A stretch of DNA of 64,000 nt from Lumbricus terrestris (Eukaryota; Annelida; Clitellata; Crassiclitellata; Lumbricidae), in NCBI GenBank assembly GCA_949752735.1, contig OX457040.1, positions 7,279,597-7,343,596 of the forward strand, read 5' to 3'. Made by a program: the position numbers and the translations under genes. This document shows positions 21,611-32,244 of this stretch, piece after piece. The first letter of the stretch is position 1. Every line of letters starts with the position of its first letter. The notes beneath the pieces are model-generated. The model had not been told where the DNA came from. It saw only the letters and a list, made by a program, of their open reading frames with translations, and made no database searches.

Positions 21611-22802
21611 TTTCAGAAATTTATATAGCGCCTCTTCAAGGTAGGCTACTCAGAAGCGCTCCCGGCCCAGCCACGGCTAAATAAAACAGTTTTTAGGTTC
21701 TTAAGGAACAGAGCGGAGTGACCCCTGGGAATTAAGCGCAGTGTAACAGGGAGACCATTCCAAGCTGTAGGACCTGCAACAGAGAATGAACAACGCTGTC
21801 GGATAGCAGTCCGTGAGCGGGGAACCAGAAGCTCAGCGTGGTTCGCCGATCGAAGGGTCGATCGACGCTGAACTCCCAAGGTGGAACAACAGAATTCTCG
21901 AAGGTAGGGTGGAGCTAGTCCTTCAATGCACCGCCTAACCAGCGCACAGACCCTGTATGCAATCCGCTGAGGAGAAGGGAGCCAGTGTAAGGTATCCCGC
22001 ATATAGGATGAGACATGGCCATATTTTGGGATATGGCCAACAAGTCGCGCCGCAGAGCGGAGGACCCTTTCAAGGCAGCCAATCCGGTCAGCCGGAAGTC
22101 CATGATAGAGGGTGCTGCAGTAGTCAAGGCGGGAAACTACGAAAGAGTGAACAAGAGTAGAGGCAGCACTAAAAGACAGAGAACGGGAGACCACCTTAAG
22201 CTGACGTAACTGGTAGTAACAGCTTCGACATAGTAGGTTTATATGCCGAGTGAAAGTTAGCTCTTGGTCTAAAATAACACCAAGGTCCCGCACAAAAGGT
22301 GAGAAAGTAATCAGAGGAAACTCTAATGCTAAGGCTTTCATGTCAATTTTTGCAAGTTGTTGACGAGTCACAAACCAGATATATTGCGTCTTGGTAGGGT
22401 TCAGTCGCAAACGGTTAGAAGACATCCAGGCTTCCAGGGTTTCCATAGCCCTACAAATTTCTCGAACCGCATCAGTAGCGGCAGATGCTGGGCAGTGAAC
22501 ATATGCCTGGAGGTCATCAGCATAGGATTGACTAAGGATTGAATTTGCCAGTAAGAGTGGTCCAAGGTCTGCAGTGTATATTATATATAATAGGGGGCCT
22601 AGGACAGAGCCTTGGGGCAGTCCAAACGGGGCAGGTGCCCAGGATGATCTAGTAGCCCCACAAGCGACAGTGTAAGAACGGTCCTGAAGGTAGGAAGTAA
22701 GCCAGTTGAGAAAATTTCCTGAGATGCCAAAAGAGATAGAAAGTCTAGTTAAAAGGATATCATGGTCAACTGTGTCGAAGGCTGCGCTCACATCGAACAA
22801 TA
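21566..22802 (-). mobile_element. LINE (family L), 5'-truncated, with stem-loop tail and (TTTA)n
   Basis: A minus-strand LINE. Its 3' end is GGAGCGCTTCTGAGTAG, then GAAGAGGCGCTATATAAATT, then about 12 TTTA units (21566-21612). Copy B (32915-32945) shows the unoccupied site, where CTAATCTAATATAAC runs through, so the insertion is younger than the duplication. The tail stem (AGCGCYTC/GAGGCGCT) is probably the RT recognition structure, by analogy with other LINEs. Confidence 0.88.
21646..22800 (-). CDS. Non-LTR reverse transcriptase, C-terminal two-thirds
   Basis: Open for 384 codons; the initiator is TTG and not real, because the element is 5'-truncated inside the RT domain. Motif A is FDVSAAFDTVD (residues 2-12), motif B PQGSVLGPL (62-70), motif C YADD (93-96). 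The thumb-like region carries LHWLPSPQRIAYRV and the C-terminus has CSFSVAGPTAWNGLP and LKNLKTVLF. The arrangement matches CR1/jockey-superfamily ORF2 proteins; endonuclease and motifs 0-2 are missing. There are no internal stops or frameshifts, so it is relatively young. It cannot be autonomous. Confidence 0.88.
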   Translation of the reverse strand: MFDVSAAFDTVDHDILLTRLSISFGISGNFLNWLTSYLQDRSYTVACGATRSSWAPAPFGLPQGSVLGPLLYIIYTADLGPLLLANSILSQSYADDLQAYVHCPASAATDAVREICRAMETLEAWMSSNRLRLNPTKTQYIWFVTRQQLAKIDMKALALEFPLITFSPFVRDLGVILDQELTFTRHINLLCRSCYYQLRQLKVVSRSLSFSAASTLVHSFVVSRLDYCSTLYHGLPADRIGCLERVLRSAARLVGHIPKYGHVSSYMRDTLHWLPSPQRIAYRVCALVRRCIEGLAPPYLREFCCSTLGVQRRSTLRSANHAELLVPRSRTAIRQRCSFSVAGPTAWNGLPVTLRLIPRGHSALFLKNLKTVLFSRGWAGSASE

Positions 22803-23196
22803 ATATAACACTTGTAAAGCGCTTCTCAGAGCAGGGTTATTCAGAAGCGCTCTCAGCTTGGCAGGTCCTTGAACAGAGGAAGTCCTCGAAGCAGCGAAAA
22901 GATGATGATGGCTACATTGAGTGCCAAAAGGGCACTATATATACTCATTGGAAATGACAGAACCACAAAGCAAAGATGATAGGCCAGTCAGAGTCTGACC
23001 AAAGTCAACATCCTTCCACCAGCTAGTGAGGGAATATCAAGGCTGAAGTGAATCTCTGCATTCTGCAGCATTCATGATCCGATGACCGATGAATGGATTG
23101 TGGCGTTACTGTGGTAAACGCATGATGTTAAACTCTGGATCCATCCAACCAGTACTGGTAAAGTACAAGTTCAGTTAACTTTAACCACTACACCAC
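22803..23196. other. Intergenic DNA of copy A
   Basis: Collinear with 32940-33331 in copy B. Begins with a decayed minus-strand stem-loop tail (about 22810-22860). No gene. Confidence 0.45.
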
Positions 23197-23412
23197 TGCG
23201 TGGCGGTGGAATCGGTGCCTTGGAGCTGGAGTGTTCGAGGTTCGAATCCACTCAAAACCGCTGCGTAGAGACCTTGAACAAGTTCTTCACTGGCAATTGC
23301 TCGTCCTCTTCAGCGTGAAACTCCGATGCAGCGTCCGCGCTGTAATTGGAAGCGCCTCTGAGTAGTCAACTCGAATGGTTGCTAGAGCAATTGGGAGACC
23401 TGAATAAATAAA
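23197..23412 (+). mobile_element. SINE-A (plus), copy A
   Basis: Head with GGTTCGAATCC (box B, near 23241), the ACCTTGAACAAGTTCTTCAC and GCGTGAAACTCCGATGCAG body and the GCGCCTCTGAGTAG tail, ending AATAAATAAACAGACG. The box A region is GGCGGTGGAATCGG. The paralogue at 33332 has the same orientation. Confidence 0.85.
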
Positions 23413-23439
23413 CAGACGTTAAACGCCCAACCAATCAAT

Positions 23440-23500
23440 CGTAATTTATATATGGCCCCTTCAAGGTAACTACTCATAGGCGCTCCCGACCGAGATCAAG
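23440..23500 (-). mobile_element. LINE/SINE stem-loop tail, solo
   Basis: Minus-strand GGGAGCGCCTATGAGTAG followed by CCTTGAAGGGGCCATATATAAATT. Only the tail is present; the body is absent. Confidence 0.6.
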
Positions 23501-24413
23501 CGAAAAACCAGTCTTCAACCGTTTTTGAATTTGAGAAGAACATCAACATCAGTCTGGTTGCTGTTGTTAAACACTCGGTAATTAATCGCTTATGTATAAA
23601 GGCGTCTTTAAACGCCTTCCAACATTTTTTTTAATAATTGTCAAATGTCTCGAAACATGCTGTAGATAGTGGGGTAGGGGTACGATCGACCAAACGGGCC
23701 CTTCCAGTCAAAGTGATTTCTAACAAATTATACTAACTTGGCGTTCATGGACACCTTTAAATTTGACAGGTCCTTGAACAGAGAAACGTCTTCAAGCAGC
23801 GGATGGGTGAATAACTGAATGGATGTGATTTGAGTTGTCTGAAGGAGGAAAGGGATGAGACAGGGAATAAAGGAGACAGGAATGGAGAGAGACCGGGAAG
23901 GAGAGGGAAGGATGGGCGGAGTGAAGTGTTTAGTTTCCTATTTGACGACCACCAGAATCATCTATCATGATTACGTACGAATTATTGTTTCATCGATATT
24001 CGGATAGCCAATCAATCGATCAATCGATCATGTGTCGTCTTATCTTCTTATTTCTTCATCGTTTATCGACGAAGTTCGCAAAGTTAAATTGCCTTGCGGA
24101 TTTAAGCATCTTCTTTTCATTTATTCCAAAGTTTAACGTCGTCCTTTGACATCAATGGCCGTTGACGACAATATAGAAAATATACAATGCAATGAACACA
24201 CATCTCTAAAATTCTAAAAGCAACATCAACTTGTGTCTGAACGAATATTTGCAATTTCATCAATGTTAGCAGACCGTTCAACAGTTATAGCGCCATATTA
24301 TTTTACGGGAGATATAATTATTAATTATACTTTAGAAACCGCTCAAAGCAATTTCTGCCATTGTCGGTAGTATAATAAGTTTGCTCTCAGTAGAAATAAT
24401 AATATGTGCTGTA

Positions 24414-24606
24414 ATATGCCAAACAAATTTCTGTCCAGGGCTTCGGCCTCTGTTGTCATAGGCCCTGGTCAAATCTGGATCCATCCATCCATAATAATAA
24501 AAATTCAAAAAGTGCCGTATTATAATATAGGCATTCCAAGCAAATCTTTCGAGGGCAACGGTCTCTGTTGTCATAGACCCTTGTCAAAGCTGGATCCATC
24601 CATCCA
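24414..24606 (+). repeat. Two successive copies of the 80-bp interspersed repeat
   Basis: Copies at 24414-24493 and 24535-24606, both ending GGATCCATCCATCC and containing CTCTGTTGTCATAG. Copy A has one at the corresponding site (12826). Confidence 0.7.
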
Positions 24607-24837
24607 ATGATTAGACCCCTAATGGCACATTATGTAGCGTCGAAAGAACTTTCGCGATTAACTAACATAATCTTCGTTGAAAGAAATAATTTGTCGTCGC
24701 GAAAATCTTATATACTGCTGTTTTCCTACGGTGTTAGGGTGTTTAATGATGCTGATATTAAACTAATGCATGCAGTCGCAGTTTCTTTTCAACGAAACTT
24801 CACCGCTTTGAAACTGTCAATTTGCCGCTTGAATACA

Positions 24838-25065
24838 CTGATTAAAAGTTCCACTGGGCCTCAACACAAAGTTTTCTAGGCTGTAGGACCGTTCATCTGG
24901 AATGACCTCCCTTCCATTCAAGGCTGCATTTATTACATCTGACCCTGCAGTCAACCTTTGTTTAATAAATATCTCAAATATTTTTTTCTTTCCCCTTGGC
25001 TGAGCTGGGAGCGCCTCTTAGTAGTTTTTTGAAGGGGCGTTGTATAGATTCATAGAATGAATGAC
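24838..25065 (+). mobile_element. LINE 3' end with stem-loop tail (copy B)
   Basis: Paralogue of 13140-13350: GPFIWNDLPS-type coding remnant, GGGAGCGCCTCTTAGTAG, then GAAGGGGCG and TGAATGAA repeats. A stop interrupts the frame just before the GPFIWN segment, unlike copy A. Confidence 0.7.
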
Positions 25066-25124
25066 TGAATGAATTAATGAATTAATTAATGTATGAATGA
25101 ATGTATGAATGAATGAATGAATGT

Positions 25125-25355
25125 TTGTTTGTTTGTTTGTTTGTATGTGCACTTGTTATAGCGCTCATTCAAGATCTCTCTACTCAGAGGCGCCCCCGAA
25201 TGCAGAGCGGACACTGCATCGGAGTTTCACGCCGAAGCGCTGAGCAATTGCGAGTGAAGGACTTGCCCAAGGTCCCTACGCGGCGAGGTGGATTCGAACC
25301 TCGAACCTTCCGGCTTCAAGGCAACGACGCCACCACTACACCACCGAATGATTGA
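25125..25355 (-). mobile_element. SINE-A (minus), copy B
   Basis: Near-identical paralogue of 13423-13637 with intact box A and box B. It is followed by an (ATGA)n array at 25345-25435. Confidence 0.88.
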
Positions 25356-25774
25356 ATGAATGAATGAATGAATGAATGAATGAATGAATGAATGAATGAA
25401 TGAATGAATGAATGAATGAATGAATGAATGAATGACGTGCTTTGCTACGACGGAGTCTCGTTAAACAACGTTAGACGAAGAATAATTAACCAATATTATA
25501 TGTATGTATGGTAGGCCTACTTTGACTTACAAACGTTTACAACTGTTCGAAACTTTATGTAGGCGCCAACGACATTAGTTACCACAAGCTGCTGTGCAAC
25601 TGCTGGATGACATATTTAACTGAATTCGACACCCTTAATAAGGCGCTTTAGTAAAATATAAATAGAGCAATAATGCTCAATTACTAATTCGTGATGGTCC
25701 TAGTGATAATTGCTATTGAATCTTATGAGAGCACTGTAGCCTATCTGGCAATCATTGTTTGTGTGTTTGTTTGT

Positions 25775-25990
25775 TTGTTTGTTTATGCACTTGTTATGGC
25801 GACCTTCAAATTTCTACTCAGAGGCGCTCCCGACTAAAGCGCGAACACTGCATCGGAGCTTCACGCCGAAGCACTGAATAATTGCGAGTGAAGGACTTGC
25901 TCAAGATCCCCACAAAGGCGGCTTGAGGTGGATTTGAACCTGCAATCCTCCGGGTGCAATGCAACGCACATACTCACTGCACCACCTCGT
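25775..25990 (-). mobile_element. SINE-A (minus), second in copy B
   Basis: Paralogue of 14135-14345. One base of box B has changed (GGATTTGAACC on plus). Preceded by a shorter GTTTG tract. Confidence 0.8.
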
Positions 25991-26139
25991 ATTGTGGAGG
26001 GGAGCCCAGAAGAAAGCCCTAGATTAAATCTACCGGGCCTTCATTAGATCAATCAGTGATAACCCCGTTGTTGCTTATTCTTCAGTAGGCCTAACTAAAT
26101 CGCATCTAGGCCTACATGTAGATAAGTTTTTTGTCTATT

Positions 26140-26880
26140 CAGGCTGTGGCGCTAAGATTGTGCGGTGCGAAAATAGACAGAAAGAAAACAAAAGTGATGA
26201 GGATGAGCAAATAGTACGAAGGAAAAGAGTTTTAACATGTCATCAATGGCGAAGAGATTGAGCAAGTAGGCCTACACCAGTTTTGTACCCTGGTTAAAGG
26301 ACTGTAGATGTACAACCGTGATCAAGAGAAGATTAACAATGGGGAGGGGACTCATTAATGAATAGAGGGGAGCTGCTAGGAAGAAAATTGAAAATTTATC
26401 CAAAGATGGGGAATGATATAAAAAAGCCTCTTATGGAGCGTGACACCATACGGAGCAGAGACATGAACTGCGGGAAGGAAGAAGTGGAAAGACTTGAGAC
26501 ATTTGAAATGTTGTTGTGGAGAAGAATGGCCAAGATTAGTTGGATAGAAATAATAATATTCGTTTTATTGAAAAACCAGTCGACATAATGCGACAGTTAA
26601 CTACAAAAGAAGTGAACAAATGCTGCAACTGGTGGAAGAAGAAAATTCGCTGATTGATACAAAACGAAGGAGGCAGATGAACTGGCTGGGGCAGATGTTG
26701 AGGGGAGATTCGATCTGGATGATATTACTCGAGGGAAGAATGTAGGGAAAGAAACCTACTGGACGACCATGAAAGATGATGATGGATTGGCTGGTAGACA
26801 CAAAAAAAGACGAATATATAAAGAAATCATGGCAAAAAGCACCCAATAGACAAATGGTGTCGTTGGAATCTTGTACTTGA
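26140..26880 (+). pseudogene. RTE-like LINE fragment, interrupted (copy B)
   Basis: Paralogue of 14490-15150. It preserves EVERLETFEMLLWRRMAKISW and extends further 3' than copy A (KDDDG and RIYKEIMAK segments). A 50-bp piece at 26548-26597 interrupts it after KISW and is missing from copy A. Multiple stops. Confidence 0.75.
26548..26597 (-). mobile_element. Truncated SINE-B tail inserted in the RTE fragment
   Basis: Plus-strand ATTCGTTTTATTGAAAAACC plus GTCGACATAATGCGACAGTTAA aligns with the inverted SINE-B 3' end (TCGTTTATTGAACAATCCGG / GTTGACACACC...). Copy A is uninterrupted at the matching point (near 14905). Confidence 0.5.
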
Positions 26881-27264
26881 CTAACGCATAGCACTAAGGA
26901 AGAACAAAGGTAAAAAAGCTAATAATACAAATCTTCGAAAATATGCATGTATACATTAAAATCATGCGTTATAAAGGTGCTTAATAAGCTAACGATTGCA
27001 ATAACGATTGAGGCACATCTTCGAAAATATATATACAAGGCGGTTCCTAGCCGTAAAAACCGATGAAATCAAAATGATAATCCGTAAAAAATGGGCCCTT
27101 ATGGACACCTCTAAAATTCTTTTCTATCGTCATTATGATTATATTGAGACGGCTATTTTTTACAGTGGTTGTCATTTAGCATAATCATATCCGTGACACG
27201 TAGACTCTAACCAGAAACAAAACAACCAAATTATTATTCAGTAAAACTCTCATGAATTGTTATT

Positions 27265-27512
27265 AGTTTCGTTTATTCAACAATCTGGTTGACAGACCGC
27301 AATTGGTCACAGTTACTGTAGGCTATACAGTTATCTTAAATAGTTCACATCATTCTTAACAACTATCAGAACAGACAGCCTGCAATACAACGGCACTAAT
27401 ATACCTTATATACAAGGCACGTATATCTTACATGTACAAGGACTTCGATCGGGAATCGAACTCAGTTCCGCTTATGTCCATGCCAATGTTATCCAAAATT
27501 GAATGCGTCACA
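27265..27512 (-). mobile_element. SINE-B (minus), copy B
   Basis: Paralogue of 16262-16508 with the same ends. It contains a TACATGTA at 27430 where copy A has a plain TA (CCTACAAGG versus TTACATGTACAAGG). Confidence 0.8.
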
Positions 27513-27534
27513 GGTCACAGGGGCCCCTCTTGAC

Positions 27535-27630
27535 TACCACATATATGAAAGAGCCAGTCTCAAGACTGCAGAAAGGCAGAGTGCGACGTTAAAAGTATTT
27601 CTCGTGCACAGTATCGTTAAACGTTAAATC
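27535..27630 (+). mobile_element. SINE-C 3' region, solo (copy B)
   Basis: GAGCCAGTCTCAAGACTGCAG, the AGAGTGCGACG block and TATCGTTAAACG; paralogue of 16509-16600. Confidence 0.55.
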
Positions 27631-27779
27631 TAACTAATCCAACATTCTCACGCCAGCAAATATTGATCTGACGATGAACGAGTGTAATATTTTTTATCGA
27701 CTTCAGCTCAACCTCGTGTATACCTTGAACTGCATCTTCTGTTTAGTTGATCTTGGTTACTCGTTCATGACTTTCAAAG

Positions 27780-27973
27780 CAGGGCTTTTTAACGTGCAGT
27801 TGTACACAAAAAGTGCAGTTCTAAATGGATTTGTGCAGTTGAAGAAGCACTTATGTATACAGTTAAAACTAGCAAAAAGGTCATTGTCCTACGATTGAAA
27901 GTAATTTACCATGGAGGATGGGAAAGGAAAGAAGGAGTTGTGCTGTTCTAAAAATTCCTTAAAAACAGCCCTG
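27780..27973. mobile_element. hAT MITE, 194 bp, TSD TTTCAAAG
   Basis: Termini CAGGGCTTTTTAACG and TTAAAAACAGCCCTG; perfect 8-bp duplication TTTCAAAG at 27772-27779 and 27974-27981. Copy A carries the empty site with one TTTCAAAG (GACTTTCAAAGTCC near 16724). A relative with its own target duplication lies at 48406-48612. No coding capacity. Confidence 0.93.
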
Positions 27974-28439
27974 TTTCAAAGTCCTAGTCGAGCTTTTGTG
28001 GGTTTTTTAATCCAACTTCCGTTATTCAGAAGTCAACTTAAAGCTCGTCTGTTTCTTCCTGTTCATTCCCCGTACACTTGAAAGAATCTCTAGCTCTTCT
28101 AAATCATCGTATCTAGACTTGATTTATATATTTACGATGTTGTCCACGGTTGCTCTTAACACGAACATCATTCTTATGCATTATGGAAACGGCGATATAA
28201 AAATCATTAGTTGTGATATAAATAGATATGTATATTTAAGTCTAATGATGCATATACATATATACATTTAAAGTCTTTATAATAATTATGCATGTAATTA
28301 TGGATTCACATCGCGGACCTGTAGGACACCTTTCAATAAATTTCAAAGCACAATATAAGAACTGCGCTGATAATGTTTTCAATGATAAATCTCAATGAAG
28401 CTCCGTCCAAAAAACCGGTAGTCGCACTGTCGTGGTAGC

Positions 28440-28708
28440 ATTCATTTATTCATACATTCATTCATTCATTCATTCATTCATTCATTCGTTCATTCATCCA
28501 TTAATTCATTCACTCACTCATTCTTTAGTTCACTGATTCATTCATTCACTCATTCATTCATTCATTCATCCATTCACTGATCCATTCATTAACTCATTCA
28601 TTCACTCATCCACTCATTCATTCATCCGCTCATCCATTCATTCACTCATTCATTCATTCACTTATTCATTCACTCAATCACTCTTTCATTCACTCATTCA
28701 TTCATTCA
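28440..28708. repeat. (TTCA)n array, copy B
   Basis: Irregular TTCA/CTCA/ATCC tetranucleotides, paralogous to 18537-18760 but longer. Confidence 0.95.
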
Positions 28709-28829
28709 ATTTCCACAGCGTATCCTCAGAGGGATAACTCTGAAGCGCTACCGACGACTCTAGAAGGGTAATAGGGACAAACCCCACCCAAGTCCATTTC
28801 CATGCACGGTGCTTCGCGCCTCGGCGATC

Positions 28830-29830
28830 GTCTTTCGGCCGCTCGTTCGTTCCCCACAAACAGGGGTTTCTATCCCCCCTAAGCAACCGGGCGCAATCCA
28901 TCTTCTTTCCCCCCATTTTCTGGACCGGCCTTCCTCTATGTATGCAAAATAATGTAATCTAGCGCATGCTCTTCTCTAGTGTGGGAATGAAGGTTTGTTT
29001 GGAGAGGGACAAACGAGCATCCAACAGACGATCGCCGAAGCACGTGTAGCGCCGAGAAGGGACCTGGTATGGGGAGGGAATGTGCCCCTCCCCATAAGAA
29101 ATTTTTGCGATTTCCACATTGCAATTTCAGCATTTTAAGCTGTCCTCTTAGCAAAATTACTCTACTAATTCAGTGGAGGAATTGCTGCCAAAATTTGGCA
29201 GCCATATCTTTTGCGCCTCTGATCAGTGTGCGCTCGAGAGGCGTTACATAAATTTTTAGAGCACAATGCAATACAATAAAATACAATGAAGGGCCTACAT
29301 TGTAAGCCCACGTAATAATGATGTTGCTTTACTAAGTGTTCAAGGACCAAATTTTACTGTCTGAAATTTGAAAGATAACATTGGAGAGAAGCCATTTAGT
29401 TGTGCAAAATAGTATTTGCATTAATATTATTTTTTTATTTTAATATGATTCTATTATTTATTAAAATAGTAAAAACATGACCATAATCATGTAATAGGAA
29501 ATTTTTATTATGGTATATTATAGATGTTATAGCAGTTCATGTAATTAAAAAATGCAGATAGTAGCCTAACTGAAAACTCAAAGTGCATAAAGTGTATACA
29601 TTTTGCTAAAAACTTTAGGCCTACCATTTTGTCCAAATTTATATGGAAGGGAAGTATTTTCTGGGGGGAATCTTCCTCCTAGTGATGCCTACATTGAACG
29701 CTGCCCTCCATGTCCGACCTTCCCCCCAACCGACGTGAATTTTGGCTGTCTTCTGATTCCCCCCCTATTTTTCACGGGGCGCAAGCTGCGCCCGCCATGT
29801 GTAGGGATAGAAGTCCCTGCCCACAAACCC
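28830..29830. other. Copy B-specific insertion block
   Basis: About 1 kb present between sequences that adjoin in copy A near 18870. It contains an inverted partner of GGCGATCGTCTTTCGGC (28820s versus about 29015-29040, minus). It also has a hAT-derived segment, 29045-29150 (CCCCTCCCCATAAGAAA, GCATTTTAAGCTGTCCTCTT), that is shared with 10385-10530 and 47880-48000. A solo retroelement tail, GCGCCTCTGATCAGTGTG, is at 29213. C-rich patches occur at 29700-29790. No intact ORF was recognised. It may be a composite of several insertions. Confidence 0.5.
29213..29290 (+). mobile_element. Solo stem-loop tail (second subtype)
   Basis: GCGCCTCTGATCAGTGTGCG followed by GAGAGGCGTTACATAAATTT and ACAATACAATAAAATACAAT. 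The stem GCGCCTCT/AGAGGCGT is perfect. The same subtype ends the LINE remnant at 50567-50990. Confidence 0.65.
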
Positions 29831-30104
29831 AGCCAATCGTTTTTGAAATTTAAACACTGGGGAAAATGTATTATTATACTTCATTTCGAAGAGCTTTTCA
29901 CTCTCAGATTTTCTGCTCAAGTCGTACATGTATTTATGGGTACTCTACACTTTTCCCTAGATGGCATCTCCAATATCTGCATGTGCAAACGTTATTGTTT
30001 GCACGCATGCATGAAGGCCCTATTATAAGACTCTATCTGCATTTACAAACATCGCATAGGCGCTCTCTCGTCAATGTAATATCAATGTATGTGTGCTTGT
30101 AAGG

Positions 30105-30420
30105 TCACATGGCTGTACTCAATGGTATACGCGGGTATACGGCGTAAACTCACCTCCGGGGAAAAAATGACAGCGTATACTCACCTCAAAGAACGAGGGT
30201 ACACGCGAAAGTAGAGCGTTTCACGCTGTTTTAAAGGTTTTCCGTGCGAAATATCACGGGCAAAAACTTCGATGACTTAAAAAAAAGGTCGCAATTTTGG
30301 CAGATGACTAAAAAAGGTGGTCAGAAATTTTGGCGGATAGAAGTGGAAATTTTTGGCCCAAAAAGTCGATTTTTTCCGGCGGCAGCGTGTACTCACCTCA
30401 AAAGTTCTGAGTACAACCTC
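30105..30420. mobile_element. hAT-like MITE, 316 bp
   Basis: Present in copy B only: copy A joins CTTGTAAGG directly to AAGAATGTATGC near 19150. Flanks TTGTAAGG and GTGTGAGG agree at 6 of 8 positions, a decayed target duplication. The ends share GGCTGTACTCA / GGTTGTACTCA. The interior has two GATGACTWAAAAAAGG motifs related to the hAT satellite core. Confidence 0.7.
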
Positions 30421-30623
30421 GTGTGAGGAAGAATGTATGCATGTGCGGACACATTCATGATCAACCTATATTGAAATGCTAAATCTTTCAGATAAATTAT
30501 TTATACCTAATACCACGGCTTGAGGTAGGATCAAATCTTTGTATTCTGGCTTTGAAATTCTTAAATAACATGGATTTGACATAATTTTTTAGTTTGGTGG
30601 CATGCATCTCCGAACCTATCATA

Positions 30624-30659
<36 letters not shown>
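30624..30659. repeat. (TA)n microsatellite
   Basis: About 18 TA units, replacing the sequence found in copy A near 19350-19420. Confidence 0.9.
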
Positions 30660-30664
<5 letters not shown>

Positions 30665-30844
30665 GTGCTCCCAGTTCAACGACGCTTGTGCAAAAAGGTT
30701 TTATGAAGTCCTGTTAAATATAGCTTAGACTCGATGGCGACGTTTGCGCCGATGGTAGTCAACAAATATCGTTTTTATTTGAAAATGCAATGCACTTGTG
30801 CACACCTTTTAAAACGTTGTTTCATAATCTTATATAAGCAACTG

Positions 30845-30930
30845 TACCCGGAGCGCCTCTGAGTAGAAAGAGCTTGAAGGGGCGCTATAACAAGTGCACA
30901 TACATACATACATATACATACATACCATAT
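30845..30930 (+). mobile_element. Solo SINE-A/LINE tail with (CATA)n
   Basis: GGAGCGCCTCTGAGTAGAAA, GAAGGGGCGCTATAACAAGT then CATACATACATA. Only the 3' end of a SINE-A is present. Confidence 0.7.
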
Positions 30931-30989
30931 AATAATTATGTAAGCTCTCAATTACTATGGTCAAATCGGATCCATTCATAACAATTATA

Positions 30990-32240
30990 ATCGTTGTGTC
31001 CTATCAAGTAAGACAATTATTGCATGTCGTCCTACACCTTTCTCCAGGGCTGATAACTAAGAATGATAGGTGCTGGAGTTCGCAGCCCACCAGTCCACCA
31101 CGATACATCTTTTTTATATAGCCGCAATTCACACAAAAAATCGGGTTCGGGTGCTGCAGACCCCCATAGCACCCATCTTATTTAAATCGAAACTGCATGC
31201 TTGTTGTCGCTGAGAATTTTCGAAGATATGCGTCAACATTTTTTCAAGCATACAAGACGCTTTCACCTCAATATTCCAACGTATCTGTTTTTCATGTACG
31301 AATCTATGCATCTATACATATATGCGTATGTGTATACCTATGCTGAAAATTGAAAACCTTTAGATGAGGTCGTTTTATTTGCAATCTTAAAACACAGCAT
31401 GAGGTAAGTGTAAACTTCATAATTTAGCCTTAAGATGAAAAACTGGATAAATATAACATTTCAAGTTAGGAGAAAACTCCTCCAACCTTTTGATGCAATC
31501 TTAAAGCTTATAAAATATGCTAAACGACTGATCTGTCAGTCAAAAGATGTCGCTAAAGAATGGATAGTATGCAGTGTTCTAGTAATACACCTTTAAAAGA
31601 TTTCTTCTGAAAGATATATATATCTGGAACTGCAATGTATGGATTATCTGGAAACTTTTGGAGTCTAAGGCTGAATACTAGTCGTCCGGAACTGCTTTAG
31701 GCATTATAATATTCGCGCAAAATCCAAAATCTACGAAAGATTTCTTACGGAAATAGATTCGAAAAAGAATATATTTCGTTAAGAAAGTTAAGTTGACAAA
31801 CCGCAACATAAAATATAAAGGAAATGAAAAGATGACTGAATTATCTGTTTCTGCAAAATTTTAAGCTGAGAAAAAAATGATTTTTTACTGGTGCATATAA
31901 TAGAGTATTCGAAGGATGAAATTAAATTGTGATCTATAAATTATTATAGTCGATGGATAATTGTGTGCGAGTGTTTGCCTGGGGTTGATTTCGACGCATT
32001 TTGGCGGTAACAGTTCATTTTTTTATAAAGTTTAGTCAATTGCCTTCGTTCTCTCGACTGCTTTTGGCTGTAGGCCTTCAGACGATCTTCGATACGGAAA
32101 AGAAAGAAAAACAAGCACTGTCAGGTCTTTGCTAGGTCAAAGAACTTAAAAATTATTTTCACATTTGAAAAACGGAGGAGGAGGAGGCGGCTAATAAACG
32201 ATTCGAAAAGTTATTTTAGTAAATAAAACAAATTATGGAG
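30990..32240. other. Intergenic DNA of copy B
   Basis: Collinear with 19780-21220 (A) and 39620-40980 (C). Frames are broken differently in each copy. No conserved gene. Confidence 0.5.
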
Positions 32241-32244
32241 GACC

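Larger units (their letters stand above)
10127..23795. repeat. Segmental duplication, copy A
   Basis: Collinear with 23796-33790. Shared landmarks in order are: GGAAAGGGATGAGA (10166/23849), the CGAATTATTGTTTCATC block (12399/23979), SINE-A (13423/25125), SINE-A (14135/25775), the RTE-like LINE (14490/26140), SINE-B (16262/27265), the TTCA array (18537/28440), the TTTAAACACTGG block (18924/29850), and the SINE-A on the plus strand (23197/33332). Copy A is longer because of younger insertions: the hAT at 10184 and LINEs at 17345 and 21566. Confidence 0.85.
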
